Below are positions 1 to 6,153 of a stretch of 19,861 nucleotides of DNA, piece by piece (position 1 is the stretch's first letter; each line of letters opens with the position of its first letter). The notes under the pieces were generated by a model that was given only the letters and a program-made list of their open reading frames with translations, had not been told where the DNA came from and made no database searches. Both the position numbers and the translations under genes were made by a program. The stretch comes from an uncultured Clostridia bacterium (GTDB lineage: Bacteria > Bacillota > Clostridia > Oscillospirales > Acutalibacteraceae). The stretch lies in the NCBI GenBank assembly GCA_937901145.1, contig CALCHE010000190.1:1-19861 (forward strand), given 5' to 3'.

Positions 1-66
1 CAGTTCATCAGACCTTATTCCGTTACTTTTCTGCGTTCGGAATCATTCCTCCAAATAATGATTTTG

Positions 67-92
67 GTTACTTTTGTCGTAACAAAAGTAAC
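67..92. repeat. Perfect 11-bp inverted repeat (hairpin)
   Basis: GTTACTTTTGT (67-77) and ACAAAAGTAAC (82-92) pair perfectly around the 4-nt loop CGTA. No T-run follows on the + strand, so it is a poor terminator. It may be a dispersed hairpin repeat like the others in this gene-free stretch. Confidence 0.6.
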
Positions 93-145
93 TCTGCGAA
101 GCAATAGTACGGATAAATATTTAACACCCGATTAATAACGGAACA

Positions 146-281
146 GTAGGGAACGGTCTTGACCATTCCGTGTTTCCCGGTTTATGGCGATAAATACAAA
201 CAACCGTTTTTTTGTAGTTGAATAATTACTTTTATGTGCAAAAAAACATTCAGAGTCGGAACGGTCAAGACCGTTCCCTAC
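146..281. repeat. Pair of REP-like hairpins in inverted orientation (REPIN-like)
   Basis: At 146-170 a GTAG foot is followed by the imperfect stem GGAACGGTC-TT-GACCATTCC. At 258-281 the perfect 9-bp stem GGAACGGTC-AA-GACCGTTCC is followed by CTAC, the reverse complement of GTAG. The two units face each other across about 90 bp, which is the layout of a REP doublet. The shared foot and the RAYT gene at 2110 suggest REP identity; that link is inference. Confidence 0.6.
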
Positions 282-291
282 AGGAATTCGC

Positions 292-320
292 CTGTCATGT
301 TGAGCGGAGCGAAAAATCTT
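292..320 (+). repeat. Dispersed intergenic repeat of the TGAGCGGAGCGAA type
   Basis: The stretch GTCATGTTGAGCGGAGCGAA followed by AAATCTT resembles an intergenic motif (GTCAT..TGAGCG.AGCGAA..ATCT) that I recall from many bacterial genomes. No ORF covers it convincingly. Only one copy is seen in the window, so the repeat status comes from memory and not from this sequence. Confidence 0.4.
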
Positions 321-329
321 TATGCATAA

Positions 330-350
330 GTCGACCGATGGTCGCCCTCT
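330..350 (+). repeat. Degenerate REP-like hairpin
   Basis: GTCGACC-GAT-GGTCGCC is a one-mismatch version of the hairpin at 504-520, followed by CTCTATGG in place of CTACGGTA. It looks like a decayed copy of that unit. Confidence 0.4.
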
Positions 351-383
351 ATGGTGTTTACCGTGAGGTGGCGGTAATTTTGC

Positions 384-407
384 GGACACGGCAAGCCGTG
401 TCCCTAC
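384..407 (+). repeat. REP-like hairpin with CTAC foot
   Basis: A perfect 9-bp stem GGACACGGC-AA-GCCGTGTCC (384-403) is directly followed by CTAC (404-407). The architecture is the same as at 258-281, with the same AA loop but a different stem sequence. Confidence 0.65.
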
Positions 408-462
408 AGAAATGTATCCGTAAAAGTGGCGGTGTATCACTTGCTGTTTTCTGAAGTCTTAC

Positions 463-500
463 CCGCAATTCTGCGTTCTGCACTCTGCATTCTGCATTCA
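463..500 (+). repeat. Dispersed TCTGCATTC-type repeat, copy 1
   Basis: The block reads as short, imperfect tandem units around TTCTGC (CCGCAATTCTGCGTTCTGCA, then CTCTGCATTCTGCATTCA). The reverse complement of almost the same block lies at 5979-6019, just after the MFS gene, so this is an interspersed intergenic repeat. Confidence 0.7.
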
Positions 501-503
501 CAA

Positions 504-524
504 GGCGACCGATGGTCGCCCTAC
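504..524 (+). repeat. REP-like hairpin with CTAC foot
   Basis: A perfect 7-bp stem GGCGACC-GAT-GGTCGCC (504-520) is followed by CTAC (521-524). It shares its foot with the hairpins at 258-281, 384-407 and 2615-2637. Confidence 0.6.
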
Positions 525-647
525 GGTATATGCCGTAAAGCTATGGTGGATTCGGCGGATGTGAGGAAATAAAAAACCGGATACAGAACCGATTATGTAT
601 AAAAAAGAAATATTTTTGTATATTTTTCTGCTCATATTCAAAATTTA

Positions 648-661
648 TGAATAAAAATGTA
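648..661. promoter_or_regulatory. Possible ARG box (ArgR operator) before argG
   Basis: TGAATAAAAATGTA resembles the ArgR box core TGAAT-wwww-ATTCA in its left half and spacing; the right half matches poorly. A further ATTCA lies just upstream (636-640). The site is 20 bp before the argG -35 box, where arginine repression would be expected. AT-rich sequence makes chance matches easy, so this is a weak call. Confidence 0.25.
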
Positions 662-680
662 TTTTTTCTTCAAAAAACCC

Positions 681-708
681 TTGACTTTTGCATAAATGAG
701 TGTATAAT
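681..708 (+). promoter_or_regulatory. Promoter of argG
   Basis: TTGACT (681-686), a 16-bp spacer, and the consensus TATAAT (703-708) lie 36 bp before the argG start. A GTG at 700, in frame with argG, falls inside this promoter and so cannot be its start. Confidence 0.8.
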
Positions 709-744
709 CGTATGCATACTTTCAAAAACAGAGGAGTTATAACT

Positions 745-1965
745 ATGAAACAGATTAAAAAAATTGTTCTTGCTTATTCAGGCGGTCTTGATACATCCAT
801 CATCATTCCCTGGCTCAAAGAAAACTACGAGGGCTGTGAGGTTATCGCAGTTTCCGGTGACGTAGGTCAGGGCACAGAGCTTGACGGTCTCGAAGAAAAG
901 GCAATCAAAACAGGCGCATCTAAACTCTACATCGAAGATCTTAACAAAGAATTCGTTGAAGACTACATTTATCCCACACTCAAAGCAGGCGCAGTATACG
1001 AGGGTATGTATCTTTTGGGTACTTCCTTTGCACGTCCCCTCATCGCAAAGAGAATCGTAGAAATCGCTATCGCTGAAGGTGCAGACGCTATCTGCCACGG
1101 CTGTACAGGTAAGGGTAATGACCAGGTTCGTTTCGAGCTTGCTATCAAAGCCTTCGCTCCCGATATGGAAATCATCGCTCCCTGGAGAACCTGGGAATTC
1201 AAAAGCCGTGAGGACGAAATCGAATACGCTATCAAAAAGAACATTCCTCTCAAAATCACAAGAGAAACCAACTACTCAAAGGACAAGAACCTCTGGCACC
1301 TTTCTCACGAAGGTCTCGATCTCGAGGATCCTGCAAACGAACCCAAGTACGATGAAATTCTCGAGCTTGGCGTAACTCCCGAAAAGGCTCCCGATGTTCC
1401 CACCTACATCACAATCGGCTTCGAAAAGGGTATTCCCGTAACTCTCAACGGTGAAAAGCTCGACGGTCCCGCTATGGTCAAGGCTCTCAATAAGGTCGGC
1501 GGCGAAAACGGTATCGGTATCGCAGATATGGTTGAAAACCGTCTCGTAGGTATGAAGAGCCGTGGCGTTTACGAAACACCGGGCGGAACCATCCTTTACA
1601 AAGCACACGAAATGCTCGAGCAGCTTTGCCTCGACAGAGATACACAGCACCTCAAGCACGAGCTTGCCGTCAAATTCTCCGAGCTTGTTTACAACGGCCT
1701 CTGGTTTACCACCTGCCGTGAAGCACTTTCTGCTTTCGTTGACAAAACTCAGGAAACAGTTACAGGTGAAGTTAAGCTCAAGCTTTACAAGGGTAACATC
1801 ATCGGTGCAGGTATGAAATCACCCTATACTCTTTACAGTGAGGATATGGCTACCTTCGATGAGGATGACTGCTACGACCAGATGGATTCACAGGGCTTCA
1901 TCAATCTCTTCGGTCTTCCCCTTAAGGTTAAGGCTATGCTTTCCAAGGATTGGGATATTAAATAA
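745..1965 (+). CDS. argG: Argininosuccinate synthase
   Basis: ArgG joins citrulline and aspartate at the cost of ATP to form argininosuccinate, the next-to-last step of arginine synthesis, in the cytoplasm. The 406-residue product has the family's usual length. The N-terminal PP-loop SGGLDTS is at residues 12-18, and the conserved GCTGKGNDQVRFE is at about 119-131. ATG 745 is chosen because GAGGAG at 731-736 is well spaced before it, whereas an upstream in-frame GTG lies in the promoter. argH, the enzyme for the next step, follows on the same strand but is separated by a transposase gene. A terminator at 1977-2005 closes the argG unit, so the two genes are probably not strictly co-transcribed. 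Confidence 0.97.
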   Translation: MKQIKKIVLAYSGGLDTSIIIPWLKENYEGCEVIAVSGDVGQGTELDGLEEKAIKTGASKLYIEDLNKEFVEDYIYPTLKAGAVYEGMYLLGTSFARPLIAKRIVEIAIAEGADAICHGCTGKGNDQVRFELAIKAFAPDMEIIAPWRTWEFKSREDEIEYAIKKNIPLKITRETNYSKDKNLWHLSHEGLDLEDPANEPKYDEILELGVTPEKAPDVPTYITIGFEKGIPVTLNGEKLDGPAMVKALNKVGGENGIGIADMVENRLVGMKSRGVYETPGGTILYKAHEMLEQLCLDRDTQHLKHELAVKFSELVYNGLWFTTCREALSAFVDKTQETVTGEVKLKLYKGNIIGAGMKSPYTLYSEDMATFDEDDCYDQMDSQGFINLFGLPLKVKAMLSKDWDIK

Positions 1966-1976
1966 GATGAAATTAA

Positions 1977-2005
1977 GGGGCTGTTGCAAAACAGTCCCTG
2001 TTTTG
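1977..2005 (+). terminator. Rho-independent terminator after argG
   Basis: A 9-bp stem GGGGCTGTT-GCAA-AACAGTCCC (one G-T pair) with a GCAA tetraloop is followed by TGTTTTG, starting 11 bp after the argG stop. Confidence 0.75.
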
Positions 2006-2039
2006 TAAGTAAAAAGTAATAAGGAAAAGTGAATAGGTA

Positions 2040-2068
2040 TTGACAATCAAGATATTTTTTAGGATAAT
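2040..2068 (+). promoter_or_regulatory. Promoter before the RAYT gene
   Basis: Consensus TTGACA (2040-2045), a 17-bp spacer and GATAAT (2063-2068) lie 41 bp upstream of the transposase start. It may also drive argH, since no promoter is seen between the two genes. Confidence 0.65.
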
Positions 2069-2109
2069 TGATACTGTAATGTCGAGGTTTTAATTCAGGA
2101 TGTGACACC

Positions 2110-2610
2110 ATGACGCAAAACAGAAAAGAATATCGATTAAAAAACTACGACTATTCATCTCCGAATTCATATTTTATTACCGTTTGCACGAAAAATCGTG
2201 AGCCTATTCTCTGGCAAAGGAATATGAATTGCGAAAATGAAAACGTAGGGGCGGCCATTGGCCGTCCGCATAAATATACCCTCTCGCCCTACGGAGAAAT
2301 TACGGAAACAGCGATAAAAAACATACCTCACATTTACAAAAATGTCTCTGTTGACGAATATGTTGTTATGCCTAATCACATCCACATCATTTTAACAATA
2401 CATAACGAAAATCTTTCTACAGGAATTGATAATATCATCAATAAAATGAAAGGTTATGTTTCTAAAACTATCGGATTTTCTCCGTGGCAAAAATTATATT
2501 ATGACAGAATTATCCGAGACGAGGAAGAGTATAATAATAAAATAGAATATATACGAGATAATCCCCGAAAATGGACAGAAGATGACGAATACATAATAAT
2601 AAACGAATAA
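2110..2610 (+). CDS. REP-associated tyrosine transposase (RAYT, Y1/HUH family)
   Basis: This 166-residue protein belongs to the Y1 transposase superfamily (IS200/IS605-type fold). Such single-strand nucleases act on short palindromic repeats (REPs) and are usually kept as single chromosomal genes. The HUH motif is seen as MPNHIHIIL, with His90 and His92. The C-terminal helix reads IEYIRDNPRKW, and Tyr147 there is the likely nucleophile. AGGA (2097-2100) serves ATG 2110. A REP-like hairpin (2245-2267) lies inside the gene and is read as VGAAIGRP (residues 46-53). Another hairpin follows five bases after the stop (2615-2637). The gene sits between argG and argH and has its own promoter. No left/right ends typical of a complete insertion sequence were recognised, which fits a RAYT better than an active IS200. 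Confidence 0.9.
   Translation: MTQNRKEYRLKNYDYSSPNSYFITVCTKNREPILWQRNMNCENENVGAAIGRPHKYTLSPYGEITETAIKNIPHIYKNVSVDEYVVMPNHIHIILTIHNENLSTGIDNIINKMKGYVSKTIGFSPWQKLYYDRIIRDEEEYNNKIEYIRDNPRKWTEDDEYIIINE
2245..2267 (-). repeat. REP-like hairpin inside the RAYT coding sequence
   Basis: GTAG (2245-2248) is followed by GGGCGGCC-ATT-GGCCGTCC (one mismatch). It is read in frame with the transposase as VGAAIGRP. It points the opposite way to the hairpin at 2615-2637, so the two face each other across the 3' two-thirds of the gene. Confidence 0.65.
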
Positions 2611-2614
2611 ATAA

Positions 2615-2637
2615 GGACGCCCAATGGGCGCCCCTAC
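2615..2637 (+). repeat. REP-like hairpin between RAYT and argH
   Basis: GGACGCCC-AAT-GGGCGCCC (one mismatch) is followed by CTAC. It starts 5 bp after the RAYT stop and ends 20 bp before the argH ribosome binding site. An ATG at 2624, in frame with argH, lies inside the hairpin and has no ribosome binding site. Confidence 0.65.
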
Positions 2638-2671
2638 GAATAAACAACCATTAACACAGGAGGAATACGCC

Positions 2672-4048
2672 ATGCCCCTTTGGACAGGACGCTTCAAAAA
2701 ACAGCTTGACAGTAAAACCAACGATTTCAATTCATCCATTTCCTTTGACAGCCGTATGTACGCTCAGGACATAAAAGGCTCCGTCGCCCATGCCACAATG
2801 CTCGGTAAGCAGGGCATTATAGCTAAGGATGAAAGCGAAAAAATAGTAAAAAACCTCAAAGAAATTCTTGACGACATCGATGAGGGCAGACTCGAATTCG
2901 ATATGACTGCTGAGGATATACACACCTTCGTGGAGGGTGAGCTTACCCGCAGAATCGGTGACAGCGGAAAAAGACTTCATACCGCCAGAAGCCGTAACGA
3001 CCAGGTAGCTCTCGATTTTAAGCTCTATCTTATCGATCAGTATGAGAGAATAGAAGGGTCCTTAAAAGAGCTTATCGAAGCTATTCTTATGAAAGCTGAG
3101 GAAAACTACGATGCAGTTATGCCCGGCTATACCCACCTTCAGCGTGCTCAGCCCATCACCTTCGGCCATCATCTTATGGCCTATGCGAGTATGTTCAGCC
3201 GTGACCTTGACCGACTTTCTGACTGGCTCGAAAGAACCAGGGTTTCACCCCTCGGCTCAGGCGCTCTGGCAGGTACCACCTATCCTCTCGACAGGGAGTA
3301 TGTAGCTGAGCTCTTAGGTCTCGACGGCAAGGTAACCGACAACTCACTCGACGGTGTTTCCGACAGAGACTATGCTCTCGAGCTTTTAAGCATCCTTTCC
3401 ATTATAATGGTGCACCTTTCCCGCTTCTCCGAGGAGGTTATTATGTGGTGCTCCTGGGAATTCAAGTTCATTGAGCTTGACGATGCATTCTCCACAGGCA
3501 GCAGCATTATGCCTCAGAAGAAAAATCCCGACATAGCAGAGCTTGTCCGCGGTAAATCAGGCAGAGTTTTCGGTGACCTTCAGACACTTTTAACTGTTAT
3601 GAAAGGCCTTCCTCTGGCCTATAATAAAGATATGCAGGAGGATAAAGAGGCTGTGTTCGATGCTCTCGATACTGCTCTTATGTGCATCGAAACCTTCACA
3701 CCGATGCTTGCCACAGCCACTGTTTTACCTGCTAATATGAGAAAAGCCGCCGCCAAAGGCTTCATCAATGCCACCGATGCCGCCGACTATCTTGTTTACA
3801 AGGGACTCCCCTTCAGAGATGCCTATAAGGCAACAGGTCAGCTGGTAGCTCTGTGCATCGATAAAGACCTGACCCTCGAAACTCTTCCCATCGAGGAATA
3901 CAAGGCTGTTTGCGACCTTTTCGATGAGGATGTCTACGAAGCCATCGACCTGGACGAATGTGTCAAAAAGAGAACCGTCAAAGGCGGACCCTCACCCGAA
4001 TGTGTGATGAACGAAATAAAAAATATGCGCCGTAAGCTCGGCCTGTAA
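2672..4048 (+). CDS. argH: Argininosuccinate lyase
   Basis: ArgH splits argininosuccinate into arginine and fumarate, the final step of arginine synthesis, and works as a cytoplasmic homotetramer. The product is 458 residues, the normal family length. The fumarase/aspartase-superfamily signature GSSIMPQKKNPD is at 276-287; its flexible loop carries the catalytic serine. GYTHLQRAQP with His155 is at 152-161. ATG 2672 is chosen because AGGAGG lies at 2658-2663; the product then begins MPLWTGRF, as ArgH proteins typically do. An in-frame ATG at 2624 would add residues encoded by a REP hairpin and is rejected. No promoter is seen between RAYT and argH, so transcription probably comes from the promoter at 2040 or by read-through from argG. 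Confidence 0.97.
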   Translation: MPLWTGRFKKQLDSKTNDFNSSISFDSRMYAQDIKGSVAHATMLGKQGIIAKDESEKIVKNLKEILDDIDEGRLEFDMTAEDIHTFVEGELTRRIGDSGKRLHTARSRNDQVALDFKLYLIDQYERIEGSLKELIEAILMKAEENYDAVMPGYTHLQRAQPITFGHHLMAYASMFSRDLDRLSDWLERTRVSPLGSGALAGTTYPLDREYVAELLGLDGKVTDNSLDGVSDRDYALELLSILSIIMVHLSRFSEEVIMWCSWEFKFIELDDAFSTGSSIMPQKKNPDIAELVRGKSGRVFGDLQTLLTVMKGLPLAYNKDMQEDKEAVFDALDTALMCIETFTPMLATATVLPANMRKAAAKGFINATDAADYLVYKGLPFRDAYKATGQLVALCIDKDLTLETLPIEEYKAVCDLFDEDVYEAIDLDECVKKRTVKGGPSPECVMNEIKNMRRKLGL

Positions 4049-4056
4049 TTAAAAAG

Positions 4057-4114
4057 AAGCGACATTTTGAAAGAAAAGAAAAATTCTTGCAAAATGTCGC
4101 TTTGTGGCTTTTTT
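4057..4114 (+). terminator. Rho-independent terminator after argH
   Basis: A perfect 13-bp stem, AAGCGACATTTTG (4057-4069) with CAAAATGTCGCTT (4090-4102), encloses an inner AAGAA/TTCTT pairing. CTTTTTT follows at 4108-4114. Confidence 0.8.
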
Positions 4115-4258
4115 ACGCCTTAAAACACCTGATTTTTTCTTTTCTTTTCAAAAAAAGACATTCTCTTTACCTTTTTCGACAGTGTTTTCACTGCATAAGA
4201 TGTAGAATAAGGGTGAAAGAAAACACATCTTTACATATTTTAAGGAAAGAGGAAGATT

Positions 4259-4471
4259 ATGAGAGAAAAAATAATTATTATGTCAGATGCTTTTTTACTC
4301 ACCCTGCTCGGCATCCGAATTGAACTGTGCAACCGATTACTGACCTGTCTTTTCCGTAAAAAGAAGTTTCTTTTTCTCTGCTGTCCCGTAGACAGGCACC
4401 TTCTTTCACTCAGACAGGAATTTATGATGCTGGAAAAAAGACATCTTTCCATTATTTGCCTTGACATATAA
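4259..4471 (+). CDS. Doubtful small ORF, 70 residues
   Basis: ATG 4259 follows a purine-rich AAGAGGAAG stretch that could serve as ribosome binding site. The product has a hydrophobic start (IIIMSDAFLLTLLGI), then a Cys/Lys-rich part. It matches no family I recognise. Its stop codon lies inside the consensus promoter of the MFS gene (4461-4489), and its composition looks like non-coding sequence. It may be a chance ORF; I list it because the 4115-4460 stretch otherwise shows no gene. Confidence 0.2.
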   Translation: MREKIIIMSDAFLLTLLGIRIELCNRLLTCLFRKKKFLFLCCPVDRHLLSLRQEFMMLEKRHLSIICLDI

Positions 4472-4489
4472 AGACAGGTGAATTATAAT
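4461..4489 (+). promoter_or_regulatory. Perfect consensus promoter of the MFS gene
   Basis: TTGACA (4461-4466), exactly 17 bp of spacer, and TATAAT (4484-4489) match the sigma-A consensus fully. They lie 30 bp before the MFS start codon. Confidence 0.85.
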
Positions 4490-4518
4490 TTTATATAGTA
4501 AATAAAAGGAGAGATTAT

Positions 4519-5973
4519 ATGAAAACAAAAGAAGTCTCTGCTGAAAAGCTTTTAAAGCAGCAGAAAAAGCGTGAAAAAGAAATAGCTAAGTGGGAAAAGG
4601 AAAAGGCAAGACCTAAAAAAAATTACTACTTCGCATATCTGGTACTGATTATCTGCATAATATATGCAACTGACGAAATAGCTTCCCAGATAAGCACACT
4701 GATGAAAACAGAAATCGCCAACGATCTTTTCGCCAAATTCGGTGAAAGCTCCGTAGGCCTTCTGGACATTCTTTCCATCCTCGTAGTTCCCTTCCAGGCT
4801 CTCGGTCTTCTCTACCGTCCCTTAGCCGATAAATGGGGCAGAAAGAAGTTCCTTATCATCAATACCTTCGGTATGAGCTTTGCTATGTTTGTGGTATTCC
4901 TTTCGGGAAACCTCGTAATGTATTTCATCGGTGCGTGTATGATCCAGTTCTTCATCCCCCACGATATGCACGTGGTTTACATTATGGAATCCTCCCCTGC
5001 GAAAAACAGAGCACGCATTTATTCGGTAATAAAGTTCTTCGCCAATATGTCAGTTATGCTCGTTCCCGTACTCAGACGCCTGCTTATGGCTGACTCTTCA
5101 CAGTGGAGAAATGTCTATCTTGTCCCCGCTATCGTCGGCATCGTTACCAGCCTTATCGCACTGATGTTTGCAAGAGAGCCTGACACCTTCATCGATTCCC
5201 GTCTTCGCTACCTGAAAATGAGTGACGAGGAAAGACAGGCACAGGCAGCACAGAAAAAGGCCGAGGACGCTCAGGGCGGACTTATCCCCGCACTCAGATT
5301 CGCTATGAAGCACCGTCAGCTCAAATGGCTTTACATCACCTCTGCTATCGCTAACTTAGGCTTCATCGGTACCATCAACTATCAGGTAATTATGTCCTAC
5401 GGCTATGCTGAAAACTATTTCGGTAAAGGTCTCTTCGAGTCTCTCGAAGCTGCTCTGGAATCAGTGAGCATAGGCGATGTAACCACAGCTCTGTTTATGT
5501 TCCCCGTGGGCTGTGCCGTTTCTCAGGTAATCATGGGCTTCATCTGTGACTCAAAGGGACGAAAAGCCGCTGCAGTAACCACCGCCTTCAACGGTCTTCT
5601 CTTCTTCATTCTCTTCTCCGTAGGCTCATCCATAGCCTTCAACCCCTATGTGGTAGGCTTCTGCTGCGGTGCATTCATCGGCAGCTACTACTCTACCAAC
5701 GACGTAATCATTATGATGATAGGCGAATCCTCACCCACAAATCTCCGTTCATCCACTATGTCCGCTCAGTTCATCGTAACTGCAGTAGGTGTAGCTGTTT
5801 CTTACATAGTCAGCCTTCCTCTTATCACTGTTCTCGGTAACAGTGTGACCGGCATAGTTTCCTTCGCCCTTCTCGTTCCCGGCTTTATCGCAGCTCTCAT
5901 CTGCCTTATCCGTAAAACCAACGAAACAAAGGGTATCGACATGGATACTGTTACCGGCTGTGAATGGGACTGA
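4519..5973 (+). CDS. Major facilitator superfamily transporter
   Basis: This 484-residue integral membrane protein shows about twelve hydrophobic segments. The MFS motif A appears after TM2 as RPLADKWGRKK (about 100-110) and again after TM8 as CDSKGRKAA. The conserved ESSP...R pattern appears in both halves (ESSPAKNRAR and ESSPTNLRSS), as in sugar-porter-like members. The first 34 residues are cytoplasmic, highly charged and Lys/Glu-rich, and may form a short coiled coil, which is longer than usual. AGGAGA at 4508-4513 serves ATG 4519. The substrate cannot be told from sequence. The FAD oxidoreductase gene follows 180 bp downstream without a clear terminator between, so the two may be co-transcribed. 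Confidence 0.88.
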   Translation: MKTKEVSAEKLLKQQKKREKEIAKWEKEKARPKKNYYFAYLVLIICIIYATDEIASQISTLMKTEIANDLFAKFGESSVGLLDILSILVVPFQALGLLYRPLADKWGRKKFLIINTFGMSFAMFVVFLSGNLVMYFIGACMIQFFIPHDMHVVYIMESSPAKNRARIYSVIKFFANMSVMLVPVLRRLLMADSSQWRNVYLVPAIVGIVTSLIALMFAREPDTFIDSRLRYLKMSDEERQAQAAQKKAEDAQGGLIPALRFAMKHRQLKWLYITSAIANLGFIGTINYQVIMSYGYAENYFGKGLFESLEAALESVSIGDVTTALFMFPVGCAVSQVIMGFICDSKGRKAAAVTTAFNGLLFFILFSVGSSIAFNPYVVGFCCGAFIGSYYSTNDVIIMMIGESSPTNLRSSTMSAQFIVTAVGVAVSYIVSLPLITVLGNSVTGIVSFALLVPGFIAALICLIRKTNETKGIDMDTVTGCEWD

Positions 5974-5978
5974 TAACT

Positions 5979-6019
5979 GAATGAAGAATGCAGAGTTCAG
6001 AACGCAGAATTGCGGATAA
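5979..6019 (-). repeat. Dispersed TCTGCATTC-type repeat, copy 2 (inverted)
   Basis: The reverse complement of this block reads CCGCAATTCTGCGTTCTGAA, then CTCTGCATTCTTCATTCA. It differs from 463-500 at only a few positions. It starts six bases after the MFS stop codon. Confidence 0.7.
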
Positions 6020-6101
6020 AGTTTCAGAAATGAAGAAAAGATATTCCGCTGCTTATGCCACCTTCCTCGGAGAATATCTGCAAATAAACCCAAGCATTTC
6101 C

Positions 6102-6122
6102 CCTCCCCTGAAAATGGGGAGG
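6102..6122. repeat. GC-rich hairpin CCTCCCC/GGGGAGG
   Basis: A perfect 7-bp stem around TGAAAAT lies 31 bp before the oxidoreductase gene. ATTATTT follows, so it could be a weak terminator, but it also looks like a dispersed hairpin repeat. A second, imperfect hairpin (GATATTC at 6040-6046 with GAATATC at 6072-6078) lies just upstream. Confidence 0.5.
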
Positions 6123-6153
6123 ATTATTTAACCCGACATAAAGGAGAAAATCT

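Noticed and set aside
218..454. ORF of 78 residues on + strand and an overlapping 102-residue ORF on - strand
   Set aside because: Both run through several hairpin repeats, lack ribosome binding sites, and have no protein-like composition.
463..500. CRISPR-like array from short tandem TTCTGC units
   Set aside because: Units are only 7-9 bp with no spacers, and no cas genes are present.
700..744. Upstream start for argG (GTG 700)
   Set aside because: It lies inside the promoter; ATG 745 has a good Shine-Dalgarno.
2110..2610. Complete IS200/IS605 insertion sequence
   Set aside because: No typical IS ends or accessory TnpB/IscB seen; the single gene with REP-like hairpins fits a RAYT better.
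2624..2671. Upstream start for argH (ATG 2624)
   Set aside because: It lies in a REP-like hairpin and has no ribosome binding site; ATG 2672 has AGGAGG and the normal ArgH N-terminus.
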